Of a DNA stretch of 43,225 bases, positions 22,543 through 30,626 are shown one piece after another. Location of the stretch: contig JAAYAY010000159.1 of assembly GCA_012719125.1 (NCBI GenBank), positions 1 through 43,225 of the forward strand, in the 5' to 3' direction. Numbering within the stretch: the stretch's first letter is position 1; every line of letters starts with the position of its first letter. This DNA comes from Planctomycetaceae bacterium. Its GTDB lineage: Bacteria > Planctomycetota > Planctomycetia > Pirellulales > Thermoguttaceae. A model generated the notes under the pieces. That model made no database searches. It was not told where the DNA came from and saw only the letters and a program-made list of their open reading frames with translations. Made by a program: the position numbers and the translations under genes.

Positions 22543-23949
22543 CTAAACAACCTCCGGCACGACATAGGGCTTGCGGTAGACCCTCGTCAGCATGGCGTCC
22601 GCTTCCGGGTCGTCGGCGAATGATTCCTGGGCCCCGATGAACTTGAGCGAGCGGCCGAGGCGGTAGGAGATGTTGGCCAGGTGGCAGAGCGACGTCGAGA
22701 GGTGGCCTTCATGGATGTCGCTGTGCATGTCTTCATCTTTGCCGGAACGGACCGCCTCGAGGAAATTCGCCCAGTGACCGGCGCCGTCGCTTGGGTTCTT
22801 CTTGGATTGGGCGAAGGGCTCCTTCTCTCGTCGGCGGAAGGCCTTCCAGGTGGAGCCGCCGATTTCAAGCCAGCCCTCGGTGCCGTAGAAGAGGTTCCCG
22901 ACTTCGTGGCCTGCGCTCCCCTCGTGGTTGGTGTAGCGGCCGCGTGTTTCCATCTCGATGATCTTGCCGTCGGCGTAGGTGTAGGCCGCCGTCTGGGTGT
23001 TGGGCGTCTCCTGCGTCGTCTTGTCGTGACCGTAGGTCTCGACGCCGCCATAGACCATCGTGCCGGGAGTCTTCCCTTCGTCCTGCGTGAAGCCGAAGAT
23101 CCCCCCGGTCGAATAGACGGCGACCGGGTGCTCGTTCTTCTGCATGCCCCAGCGGGCGAGGTCGAGCTGGTGCGGGCCGGTGTTGCCGGTGTCGCCGTTG
23201 CCGGTATCCCAATACCAGTGCCAGTTGTAGTGACTGCGTTTTTCGTTGTAGGGACGCAGCGGCGCGGGGCCGAGCCAGCGATCGTAGTGAAACGTGGCGG
23301 GCGGCGTGCCGTCTGGAGCCATGCCGTAGGAGTCCCTCGCCTTGAAGCACAGCGCCCGGGCCATGTAGACGTCACCGATGCCCCCCTCGTGCAGAAACGC
23401 CATGGCCTCGCGGACGTTCGTGTCGGAACGGTTGTTGAGGCCGACCTGCATGCGGCGGCCATACTTGCGCCACGCTTCGACCATCTTGCGGCCTTCCCAG
23501 ATGTTGTGGGACGCAGGTTTCTCGACGTACACGTGTTTGCCCGCCTGGCTCGCCTTGACGGCGGCCAGTGCGTGCCAGTGATTCGGGGTGACTATGGAGA
23601 CGGCGTGAATCTCCTTGTCGTCGAGAATCGCGTGGAGGTCCCAGTTGGCGGCCGGCTTCACGCCCGACTTCTCCTCGACGAGTTTCACCGCGGGCGCCAG
23701 CAGCGCCTCGTCGGTGTCGCAGACGGCGCGGACCTCGACGTTGTGGCTTTGCTTGAGCGTGCACCAACTCTTGAGATGGACGGTACCCTGGTTGCGGGCA
23801 CCGATCACGGCCACGTGGATGCGGTCGTTGGCGCCGAGGATGCTTGCATAGGACTTGGCGCTAAATCCCACTGCCCCCATCGTGATGCCCGCCGTGCCGA
23901 TCACGCTCGTCTTGATGAACTCTCTCCGGTTGTGGTTGTTCGTGTTCAT
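22543..23949 (-). CDS. Gfo/Idh/MocA-family oxidoreductase, Tat-exported
   Basis: A 468-residue exported dehydrogenase-type protein. The twin-arginine signal is NRREFIKTSVIGTAGITMGA. The Rossmann domain begins IHVAVIGARNQGTVHLKSW, slightly unusual in its GxGxxG (GARNQG). The family motifs TPNHWHALAAVKASQAGKHV and YVEKPASHNIWEGRKM are intact, as are DTGNGDTGNTGPHQLDLARW and the C-terminal IHEGHLSTSLCHLANISYRL. It is normal in length. The last 209 bases, including about 34 after the stop, have a second partial copy at 17465-17675. The upstream spacer, shared with a divergent gene, holds a large palindrome. The substrate is unknown. Confidence 0.94.
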   Translation of the reverse strand: MNTNNHNRREFIKTSVIGTAGITMGAVGFSAKSYASILGANDRIHVAVIGARNQGTVHLKSWCTLKQSHNVEVRAVCDTDEALLAPAVKLVEEKSGVKPAANWDLHAILDDKEIHAVSIVTPNHWHALAAVKASQAGKHVYVEKPASHNIWEGRKMVEAWRKYGRRMQVGLNNRSDTNVREAMAFLHEGGIGDVYMARALCFKARDSYGMAPDGTPPATFHYDRWLGPAPLRPYNEKRSHYNWHWYWDTGNGDTGNTGPHQLDLARWGMQKNEHPVAVYSTGGIFGFTQDEGKTPGTMVYGGVETYGHDKTTQETPNTQTAAYTYADGKIIEMETRGRYTNHEGSAGHEVGNLFYGTEGWLEIGGSTWKAFRRREKEPFAQSKKNPSDGAGHWANFLEAVRSGKDEDMHSDIHEGHLSTSLCHLANISYRLGRSLKFIGAQESFADDPEADAMLTRVYRKPYVVPEVV

Positions 23950-24064
23950 AGAATGCTCGCATTCATCGGGTTTGGGAATATCTATCGTATTGTCGCCTTT
24001 CGCACCGCGAAAGTGGCACCACTTGGAGCAGTCGCCAGTAATCGCAGCTTCCTGAGGGTTGCTC

Positions 24065-24130
24065 GTTCAACGCCCAGCCGAAGGCGCCGGCTTCCTTAGT
24101 GCGGCCGGCGCCTTCGGCTGGGCGTTAAAC
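24065..24130. repeat. 66-base attC-like palindrome with 23-bp perfect arms
   Basis: The arms at 24069-24091 and 24104-24126 are exact inverse complements around a 12-base loop, with cgcccagccgaaggcgccgg in the left arm. The element is bounded by GTTCAAC (24065-24071) and GTTAAAC (24124-24130), which fit the integron attC R-box patterns RYYYAAC and GTTRRRY, and the total length is within the attC range. Against this, real attC sites carry unpaired bases in the stem and none are seen here. It lies between two divergent genes, so it is not an ordinary terminator. Confidence 0.6.
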
Positions 24131-24354
24131 GGCTGCACTCGAACGTGTCCAGGTTTTCAGACTGCACCGAAGTGGCGCCGTCCAACTAAGCAGGTAGCAT
24201 AAGCTCCGGGTGAAGGAAGTCAAGCCGAAGGGGCCCCTTCGAAGCGAGCCGGTCCAATTGGCCTTGGGGGGGGCGACTATGTGGGGAGTACAATGTGCCG
24301 GCAGGGGTTTGCAGTTCTGCTGCCGGCGTGGTCATTGAAGAAAGGAGGCTCGTC

Positions 24355-25158
24355 ATGTGTGTTTCTCGGCTGTCAGTCGTGGCGGCGATTGTGGGCGGAA
24401 TGGTTGCGGCCGCAGGGCAAGTTGCAGGTGGAGAGAAAGCGGCGGCTACGGTGGAGAACCCGGTTGTCACCAACCCGTATGAAGCCGCCACCCAAGGCAC
24501 GCGTACCTATTACCCACCTGGATCCGGTGCCCAAGGTACCGGCCCCTATTCTAGTTATGGCGCCAATGCGCCCAAAACGCTCGTCGAGCAGTACCCCGAG
24601 TTGCTACCGCTGGTGTTGCAGTTCGTGTATGACGTCGAGGGGGGACGGATGACGAATCTGCTCATTGAGCCGGCGCTGCGCCGTCTGGGGCGATCCGGAC
24701 TTCCGCCGCTTATCAAGATTCTCGAGAGCAACGACCCGGAGCAACGGACCGCAGCCTTGCGATGCCTGCTCGACCTCGTGAGCCCGGACTATCCGGCCCG
24801 CGAGGCAATCCCCGCGGTCATGAAACTGGCGAAGGAGCCCGGTGACAGCAGCGATTTGCAGGGATACGCCCTGGTTTTGCTTACCAGGCTGATCGCCGTC
24901 AACGAACCCGCCCCGCCCGGTGCGGGAACGATCACGCCGTGCACGGGTAATCCGATCTTCCGCGGGCCGCTGCTGGGCGTGGTCCGCTACATCCGACCGG
25001 ACGGTCAGATTGGAGAACTGAAGCCGTCCGAGGAGGATCTCGGCGCGACCCTCAGCGTGTACCCCGATTACCTTGTGCTGGAGGGCAATAAGCAGTACTT
25101 GAGCTTTGCCCGGTATATCGCCTACAAGGAACTTCTGGAGTTGGAATTGATGCGGTGA
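24355..25158 (+). CDS. Exported HEAT-repeat-like protein, unknown function
   Basis: A 267-residue protein with a signal peptide (MCVSRLSVVAAIVGGMVAAA, then GQVAGG). A Pro/Gly/Tyr-rich linker follows at about 35-75 (RTYYPPGSGAQGTGPYSSYG). A helical region at about 75-185 resembles HEAT repeats: LRRLGRSGLPPLIKILESND, PEQRTAALRCLLDLVSPD and AIPAVMKLAKEPGD. The C-terminal 70 residues look beta-rich. The start ATG 24355 has a strong Shine-Dalgarno sequence (aaaggagg). A 16-base palindrome, cgaaggggccccttcg, lies at 24226-24241, and a TACAAT box at 24289 lacks a good -35 partner. The protein is probably periplasmic. No enzymatic motif is seen. Confidence 0.78.
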   Translation: MCVSRLSVVAAIVGGMVAAAGQVAGGEKAAATVENPVVTNPYEAATQGTRTYYPPGSGAQGTGPYSSYGANAPKTLVEQYPELLPLVLQFVYDVEGGRMTNLLIEPALRRLGRSGLPPLIKILESNDPEQRTAALRCLLDLVSPDYPAREAIPAVMKLAKEPGDSSDLQGYALVLLTRLIAVNEPAPPGAGTITPCTGNPIFRGPLLGVVRYIRPDGQIGELKPSEEDLGATLSVYPDYLVLEGNKQYLSFARYIAYKELLELELMR

Positions 25159-25194
25159 GACGAGGGATTGCGGGTATGGTCCGCGTTGCGCGTG

Positions 25195-25226
25195 GCACTT
25201 GCCGAGTGCGTCTGCGAACCAGCCGC
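25195..25226. repeat. Dispersed 32-bp repeat, copy A
   Basis: gcacttgccgagtgcgtctg then cgaaccagccgc matches 28131-28162 at 30 of 32 positions. Its first 16 bases are a near palindrome (gcact/agtgc). It sits between the exported HEAT gene and the aldehyde dehydrogenase remnant. Confidence 0.8.
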
Positions 25227-25230
25227 CCTT

Positions 25231-25580
25231 TTAGAAGAAGCCCAGGGGCTTCGTGCCGTAGGACATCAGGATGTTCTTGGTGTGCCGGTAGTGGTTCAGC
25301 ATCATCTTGTGTGTCTCGCGGCCGAAACCGGACTTCTTGTAGCCGCCGAACGAAGCGTGTGCCGGGTAGAGGTGATAGCAATTGCACCACACCCTTCCCG
25401 CCTGGATGCCGCGAGCGAACAACTGCATCTGATGCACGTCCCGCGTCCACACTCCCGCCCCCAATCCGTACATCGTGTCGTTGGCGATCGCCAGGTCTTG
25501 GCGGCCTGCCATGCCGTTTCTACGGCCCGGTCGACGTCCCTTACGCCGCTCCGCGGGATCTCGCAACAGGCCTGGCAAGT
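25231..25580 (-). pseudogene. Aldehyde dehydrogenase with a large internal deletion
   Basis: The minus strand carries two ends of one NAD-dependent aldehyde dehydrogenase. Bases 25580-25491 encode an early segment ([20 protein letters not shown], then AAKTW), which in intact proteins lies around residues 40-70. At about 25491-25495 the frame shifts and the C-terminal end follows ([62 protein letters not shown]) to the stop at 25231. About 350 codons, including the catalytic Cys and Glu, are missing, and no start codon remains. The C-terminus matches the ExaC/AldB subgroup. It begins right after the stop of the FAD protein gene. Confidence 0.82.
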
Positions 25581-25586
25581 GACGAT

Positions 25587-27896
25587 CTATTTCGTCACGG
25601 CAATCCCTGCCGGTACGAACGCGGCGTGGGGAAGGCCGTAGCTGTTGCCCGATTTCCCACTATGCCCGGGCACGTTCACCGTGCCGGCCTCGAACCTCTT
25701 CACATAGACGGTATCGGTGAGGTTGTTGGACCATTTGGTTGTCAACGCCGTTTTGCGCCAGCCTTCTGGCGGAACAAATCCGCCCCGGTCATGCACGGCA
25801 ATATACACCTCAGTGGGCGCATCGATCTGGAATGAGAAGCCTTCGGCCTCTCGCTTTGAGTCGCCTCGCGGCATCACAACGCACTGCATCTCGTTCAGTT
25901 CAGGCGGCAACTGATTGAATGTGTATTTGGATGTCGTATCGGCCGCCCGCCGCGCTTCACCCGGTTTCAGTACGGTCATTTGCAGCAGCGGATTCTTGCC
26001 CGGCATGATTCCGTCGTTCGCGATCACGTCGCGCTCCATGCCGCACATCTCCTTGAGATCGCCCAGATGCTTCTCATAGACAGTGCGCGGGTCGATCCCG
26101 TGCCCAATGCACAGGGTCGCCGCCATGCCGACCACCTCACCCATGAGCGCGGTGGTTTTCATGACTCGCACCGTACCGAGCGCTTCGCGCGTCACGCTGA
26201 TGTCGCGTCCCGCCATGAACAGGTTGGGAATATTGCGTGAGTAGAGGCACCGGTACGGAACGTAGTACGGCTTGACGCAGTTCACGAAATCCACGGTCGA
26301 GATGAAAGCATCGCCCTCGAACCCCTTTTCGAAGTGCGGATTCGGATAGTGTACGTCGATCTTCCATCCGGTGGGAACGATGCCGTCCTCGTACCAGTTC
26401 GGCTTGCAGACGTCCTCCTGGTTCAGGATGACGTCGCCCAGCAGGCGGCGCGATTCGCGCATGCCGGATATGAACGCCGCCCAGACCAGATCGTGGGTCG
26501 GATAGGCTTTCTCCACATTCTTGATGCAGTCCCACGCACCGTACATGGCACGCAGATTCCAATCGCGGATGTACTCGCCTTTGGCGATCGGATCGTGAGC
26601 GAATCCACTCTCCCAGTACCAGTTCCCGAACTCGTTGATGTATTCAGCGGTGATGGGCTTGTCGGTCTCGCCCTTGTAACCCCAACCCGGCCTTCCCGGG
26701 AACGGCTTGTCAGACAGATCGAGCGCCCACGGACAGCGCGGGAATCCGGTCGGCTTCTTGACGTCCACGACGCTCCATTGGTTGCTGCGGCCCATGTGCT
26801 CATTGGCAGAAATCTCAAAGTCCGCGCCCGCCAGATAGCCGACGCAGCCGTCGCCGGTGCAATCGGCGAAATGACGGCCTTCAAAACGCAGCCGCTTGCC
26901 GCTCGCCACGTTTTCGGCGATCACCGCAGAAATGCGGCCGCCGTCCATCTCAACCTGCTGCATGCGGTGCAGCGGGAAAAAGGCGATATTGTCCTCGTCC
27001 ATGACGATGGCGTTCTTTCGGTCGTCGATGAACGCACTGCCGGTGTGCATCGGACGCCCGCCCTCAAACAACTCGCGAGGCACGTCGATCTCCGCCAGCA
27101 CGTCGCCGAGGGTTTTTGAATAATTGCTGCGGGCGGCTCCCGAAAGATGCATCCGCACCTCGGAACTGTTGTTGCCGCCGACCATGGGCCGATCCTGGAT
27201 CAGCGCCACCTTCACCCCCCGGCGCGACGCGACCACCGCCGCGCACATGCCGGCCACACCGCCGCCGACCACCACGAACTCGAACCTTCCGGCCTCCTCC
27301 GGTTTCTCGGGATAACCGTGCCACTTCCGTCGGAAGGCCGCCAGGGCCTTGCCGCCGTCCGGCGGAACCAGATTCTGATCCTTCGTCAGAAACACGCCCG
27401 CGCAGCGACCGGCGAATCCGGTCAGGTCGTGCAGAGCGATCTCAGTGTCCAGATCGTTCACCTCAATGGTTCCGCCGTCCTGCCAGTGCCACTCTTCGCC
27501 CTCGTTGCCGAAGGTGCCGACCGACTTTCCACCCACCACGACATTGAAAACACCCGGCGTACCGTGCGCCCGCTTCGTTTCGGGGGTGTCGGGCTTCTTC
27601 CATGGCGCGACCCAATCGCGAGTGCGAACCCACAGCCGATAGGTTCCCGCCTCAGGGAATGCCACCTTGGCGACGGCGTCTTCGACCGGCTTGCCGATCC
27701 CGTGGGCAATGAGGAAGCCGGAGCCCATGAGGTCCATGTACTGCGAGTCGAGCCCCCACCCGCCGTGGTTCTGAAACTGTGCCGCTTCCAACAGCAGTGC
27801 GGCCGACTCCTTCGAGCCCGCCCACGAAAAACGCTGCCCTGCAACCGCGCCACAGACAGCCAGGGCGCTCCTCTTCATCATCTCGCGTCGTTTCAT
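25587..27896 (-). CDS. Exported FAD-dependent oxidoreductase with N-terminal carbohydrate-binding-like domain
   Basis: A 769-residue protein. The start ([20 protein letters not shown]) resembles a Tat or Sec export signal. Residues 30-170 form a beta-sandwich-like domain ([49 protein letters not shown]). The FAD_oxidored domain follows, with the dinucleotide-binding loop [16 protein letters not shown] (GGGVAG 211-216), [14 protein letters not shown] and [17 protein letters not shown]. The C-terminus again looks beta-rich. Such proteins are frequent in planctomycetes and Verrucomicrobia next to polysaccharide-degrading genes, and their substrates are unknown. ATG 27896 has ggag ten bases upstream; an in-frame start at 27941 would hide the signal. 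Length and motifs look intact. Confidence 0.9.
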   Translation of the reverse strand: MKRREMMKRSALAVCGAVAGQRFSWAGSKESAALLLEAAQFQNHGGWGLDSQYMDLMGSGFLIAHGIGKPVEDAVAKVAFPEAGTYRLWVRTRDWVAPWKKPDTPETKRAHGTPGVFNVVVGGKSVGTFGNEGEEWHWQDGGTIEVNDLDTEIALHDLTGFAGRCAGVFLTKDQNLVPPDGGKALAAFRRKWHGYPEKPEEAGRFEFVVVGGGVAGMCAAVVASRRGVKVALIQDRPMVGGNNSSEVRMHLSGAARSNYSKTLGDVLAEIDVPRELFEGGRPMHTGSAFIDDRKNAIVMDEDNIAFFPLHRMQQVEMDGGRISAVIAENVASGKRLRFEGRHFADCTGDGCVGYLAGADFEISANEHMGRSNQWSVVDVKKPTGFPRCPWALDLSDKPFPGRPGWGYKGETDKPITAEYINEFGNWYWESGFAHDPIAKGEYIRDWNLRAMYGAWDCIKNVEKAYPTHDLVWAAFISGMRESRRLLGDVILNQEDVCKPNWYEDGIVPTGWKIDVHYPNPHFEKGFEGDAFISTVDFVNCVKPYYVPYRCLYSRNIPNLFMAGRDISVTREALGTVRVMKTTALMGEVVGMAATLCIGHGIDPRTVYEKHLGDLKEMCGMERDVIANDGIMPGKNPLLQMTVLKPGEARRAADTTSKYTFNQLPPELNEMQCVVMPRGDSKREAEGFSFQIDAPTEVYIAVHDRGGFVPPEGWRKTALTTKWSNNLTDTVYVKRFEAGTVNVPGHSGKSGNSYGLPHAAFVPAGIAVTK

Positions 27897-28029
27897 ATCG
27901 TCAGTTCTCCAATCATCGTTCCGAAGCCGCACGACCACCAACTACGGATGAGCGACTCGCTCCTCACTCGCTCGATTCTAACGGATAGAACCAAGCAGTT
28001 GGAGCGTCCGTCAGACAGAAAGCATCTCA

Positions 28030-28250
28030 CTGGCGGCCCCAAAGCGAGGCAAGCCCGCACCCCTGGCGCAAGAACCTCCCCCCATCTGGAACTGTGAAGC
28101 AGTCCAACACCAAAGCCCACCCAGTGGGTCGCACTTGCCGAGTGCGACTCCGAACCAGCCGCTGGCGACCCCAAAAGCGAGGCAGGTCCGCAAGCCAGTG
28201 AAAGACTCTCTCTTCCTCTGGAACTGCGAAGCAGTTCAACACCAAAGCCC
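28030..28250. repeat. Imperfect 89-bp direct duplication
   Basis: Bases 28030-28118 and 28162-28250 are equal in length and alike throughout, sharing ctggcg, cccaaa, gcgaggca and, most clearly, the 3' part tctggaactg-gaagcagt-caacaccaaagccc. The 43 bases between them hold copy B of the dispersed 32-bp repeat. No gene is visible from 27897 to 28346. Confidence 0.75.
28131..28162. repeat. Dispersed 32-bp repeat, copy B
   Basis: gcacttgccgagtgcgactc then cgaaccagccgc, 30 of 32 identical to 25195-25226. It lies between the two halves of the 89-bp duplication, sharing its last base with the second half. Confidence 0.8.
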
Positions 28251-28346
28251 GGGGTCAGCGGCACAGCCGCGCCACCCTGGGTCGACATCCCCCGCCAGAC
28301 CGTACGCCAACGGCGTTCCACAGTGGCCGACGCGATGAGCAGCGTA

Positions 28347-28937
28347 TCAGCCGCCAGGTTGGTCCGGTAAAGGCGGACGTTGCGGCTGCTCGTTGCCGGC
28401 AGTCCCATCTCTGTCGCTTACCTGAGGATCGTCCGAGCCGCCCTCCTCCGTAACCGGGTCGGTCTCCTCCGGGGAGACGGACGAAATGGGAGTCAAGATC
28501 TTGTCGAAAACCCATTGGCCGCCGACGAGGAAATACACGCCGACGATCAGCTCGGCGGCAGAGCGAGTCAGATACCACCACTGGTAGTGCCCCAAGGCGT
28601 CGTTTAAGCCAAACTCCCTCGATAGACTCAACAGGTAGCTGACTTGTTCAACACCCCCAATGATCCCCAACGCCGTGAAGCAGACGCCGAGGAACCGCAA
28701 CAGCAGTTCCGCGAGGTTCTCTCGGGTCAATGCCCGCTCGGAACATCCGCCGAATTTTACCTCGCCGCCGACGGATCGACCGCACTCCGTCAATTCCGAC
28801 TTCGGGTCGGGCTCGGAGGCATCGTCCGGCTTCGGCCGGAAATCCTCCGAAGCGGTGCCGTCGCGGTTTGTACCGCAGCGCCAACAAGCGTCGAAGTTAT
28901 CAGGAATCGCCTCCCCACACTGCGAACATCGCCACAT
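28347..28937 (-). CDS. Zinc-ribbon membrane protein, unknown function
   Basis: A 196-residue protein. The N-terminus is a zinc ribbon with two CxxC pairs (MWRCSQCGEAIPDNFDACWR, CG), a form very common in planctomycete proteins. A charged linker follows, then a LLLRFLGVCFTALGIIGGVE helix and a second hydrophobic segment (AAELIVGVYFLVGGQWVF), and a Pro/Asp/Glu-rich tail. The start ATG 28937 has a strong Shine-Dalgarno sequence (aggaggtgg); upstream in-frame codons add 20 unrelated residues. The ribbon is probably cytoplasmic with two membrane passes. No specific function can be given. Confidence 0.8.
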   Translation of the reverse strand: MWRCSQCGEAIPDNFDACWRCGTNRDGTASEDFRPKPDDASEPDPKSELTECGRSVGGEVKFGGCSERALTRENLAELLLRFLGVCFTALGIIGGVEQVSYLLSLSREFGLNDALGHYQWWYLTRSAAELIVGVYFLVGGQWVFDKILTPISSVSPEETDPVTEEGGSDDPQVSDRDGTAGNEQPQRPPLPDQPGG

Positions 28938-29198
28938 CCGCACCACCTCCTGCTTGCCTGAAGACCGGTTAGGCCCAACACAAGTCAGACGATTCACACC
29001 ACGAATCAGTCTACATCTCGCCCGTCATTTGAGCCATAGCGAGAAAGGACGGCGAACGCCGGTTGGCATCGCAGAACCTCCCGCCGGGTGGCACCCGGCG
29101 GTCGAAGAAACAGCTTCAAGTCAGATAGTGGTGATCGGCTAACATCGCTCTCATTGGTGATCCACTGAGTCGTACACTTGCACGTAGTCCACGTTCAT

Positions 29199-29966
29199 TT
29201 AGCGATTCTTACCCTTTCTCCGACGCACTTTGTAGTTCCCTCGTCTCTCGTCGTACTCCAGTTCAATCTGCCCCTTGGCTTTGATGTCTTCCAAAAGATC
29301 GGAAAAGCTCCCGTACCCATAGTATTCTTCGTTGAAGCTGGGATGAACACGTCGAATCGCCTGCTTGAGCGTTGATCCCCACAAGGGAGTGTAGTCTTGT
29401 TCCACTGAGTGCAACACTTCCAAGACCCGATCAATGGCCTCCTGCTGCTTGTCTTTCTCTGTCTTTCCCTCTTTCTTTGCCACTCGGGGCTTCTTGGCAA
29501 CCCGAATCAGATCGTCGTAGTAGATGAACTCGTCGGAATTGGCAATAAGCAGATCAGACGTAGAACTCTTGGCACCACATCCGATGACTCGCTTGTTATT
29601 CTCCTTCAACTTGGAAACGAGTGGCGAGAAATCGCTGTCCCCGGAGATCAATGCAAACACGTCGATGTGCTGCTTGGAGTAGCAAAGATCAAGAGCATCC
29701 ACGACCATGCGAATGTCGGCACTGTTCTTGCCGCTCGCCTTGCTTTGTGGAATGTCGATCAGTTCGATGCCGTGGGCGTGGAACTCCTTGACGGCATCCT
29801 GGTAGTTGCTCCAGTCGCAATAGGCACGTTTGTAGACAATTCGGCCTTTCTCCAGCAATCGTTTAAGGACCAACTGAATCTGGAACTTCCCGGCCTTCAT
29901 ATCTCGGACGCCAATAGCTAGATTCTCGAAATCCACGAAAACGGCAATGAGCGGTTCTTCGGACAT
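29199..29966 (-). CDS. NYN-domain RNase-like protein with C-terminal OST-HTH/LOTUS domain
   Basis: A 255-residue cytosolic protein. Residues 5-150 form a NYN (LabA/DUF88) PIN-like nuclease domain with the acidic residues in place: D12 in VFVDFEN, D84 in KNSADIRMVVDALD, and D110 and D112 in LISGDSDFSPLVSKLKE. A charged linker (155-175, rich in Lys) follows. Residues about 176-248 match an OST-HTH (LOTUS) RNA-binding module (WGSTLKQAIRRVHPSFNEEY, YGSFSDLLEDI, NYKVRRR). It probably cleaves or binds RNA; the target is unknown. The start ATG 29966 is followed directly by the NYN fold. G+C is lower than in the neighbours, which suggests transfer. Confidence 0.93.
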   Translation of the reverse strand: MSEEPLIAVFVDFENLAIGVRDMKAGKFQIQLVLKRLLEKGRIVYKRAYCDWSNYQDAVKEFHAHGIELIDIPQSKASGKNSADIRMVVDALDLCYSKQHIDVFALISGDSDFSPLVSKLKENNKRVIGCGAKSSTSDLLIANSDEFIYYDDLIRVAKKPRVAKKEGKTEKDKQQEAIDRVLEVLHSVEQDYTPLWGSTLKQAIRRVHPSFNEEYYGYGSFSDLLEDIKAKGQIELEYDERRGNYKVRRRKGKNR

Positions 29967-30198
29967 GGGGCTTCCAATTCTTGCGGCGTAATGCGGGTCA
30001 CTTGGCTAGCGGTCAATATACAGTATTAGCATTGCCTTACCTGCGCAGCCACCCGCGCTCAGTCACTTCCTTCAACTCCCAACTCCACCGTTATATCACC
30101 TGTTCATCCTATCACCACCCCCCCCCCAAGACCGGCGTCAAAGCACCCCCCACCAGGCAAGAAACTTCAAGAAACCGCACAAAGGTTCAACTTTCTAC

Positions 30199-30226
30199 TT
30201 GAAATCTTCCTTGAAAACTATACAAT
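30199..30226 (+). promoter_or_regulatory. Promoter-like site in an A+T-rich patch
   Basis: TTGAAA (30199-30204) and TACAAT (30221-30226) are 16 bases apart. It lies about 400 bases before the next plus-strand gene, so it may be spurious or serve a long leader. Confidence 0.25.
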
Positions 30227-30521
30227 AGTACACCATCCATGTCGAGCCCTTCCTCCCCTTGCCCAAAGCCAGAATCCCGACGCACGACCTGACCGCCGAC
30301 CCGTTTCGACTTTTTGAACGCCCCACTTCCGTGGTATCTCGCCTTACGTTCACGACCAAGGCCCAAACACAAACCCGCGAAACCACTTACGCCTTTGCCC
30401 GTCGCCCGATGTCCCGATAAAGAGAACCCCAAACGCGTTCAAAAAGTCCCGAGACTCCTCCCAAAGCAAAACGCCGAAAACGTCGGTGACGAGTGGCTCG
30501 CCAATCCCAACCCGTCGACGG

Positions 30522-30551
30522 TTGCGATCGCGGTCGGCCGGGCATTAGAAT
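30522..30551 (+). promoter_or_regulatory. Promoter candidate of the gene at 30627
   Basis: TTGCGA (30522-30527) and TAGAAT (30546-30551) are 18 bases apart, 75 bases before the start codon. Its -10 box matches that at 20288. Confidence 0.4.
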
Positions 30552-30626
30552 CCCGGGCGGTTGTTCACGTGATATGTACGCGACGAATTCCGCAATCAAG
30601 GGGCCCATCCCCGAAAGGACCGGCGT

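Larger units (their letters stand above)
29967..30626. other. Spacer with C-run and two promoter-like sites
   Basis: I see no supportable gene. The stretch has a run of ten C (30118-30127), an A+T-rich patch with a promoter candidate at 30199-30226, and a second candidate at 30522-30551 just before the next gene. Confidence 0.5.

Noticed and set aside
22681-24099. A 472-codon plus-strand frame antisense to the oxidoreductase gene
   Set aside because: It is the antisense of an intact Gfo/Idh/MocA gene with all motifs, and its own residues are unstructured Val/Ala/Arg repeats.
30118-30127. Phase-variable homopolymer tract
   Set aside because: The C10 run lies in a spacer, not in a coding frame or between promoter boxes, so no switching role can be supported.
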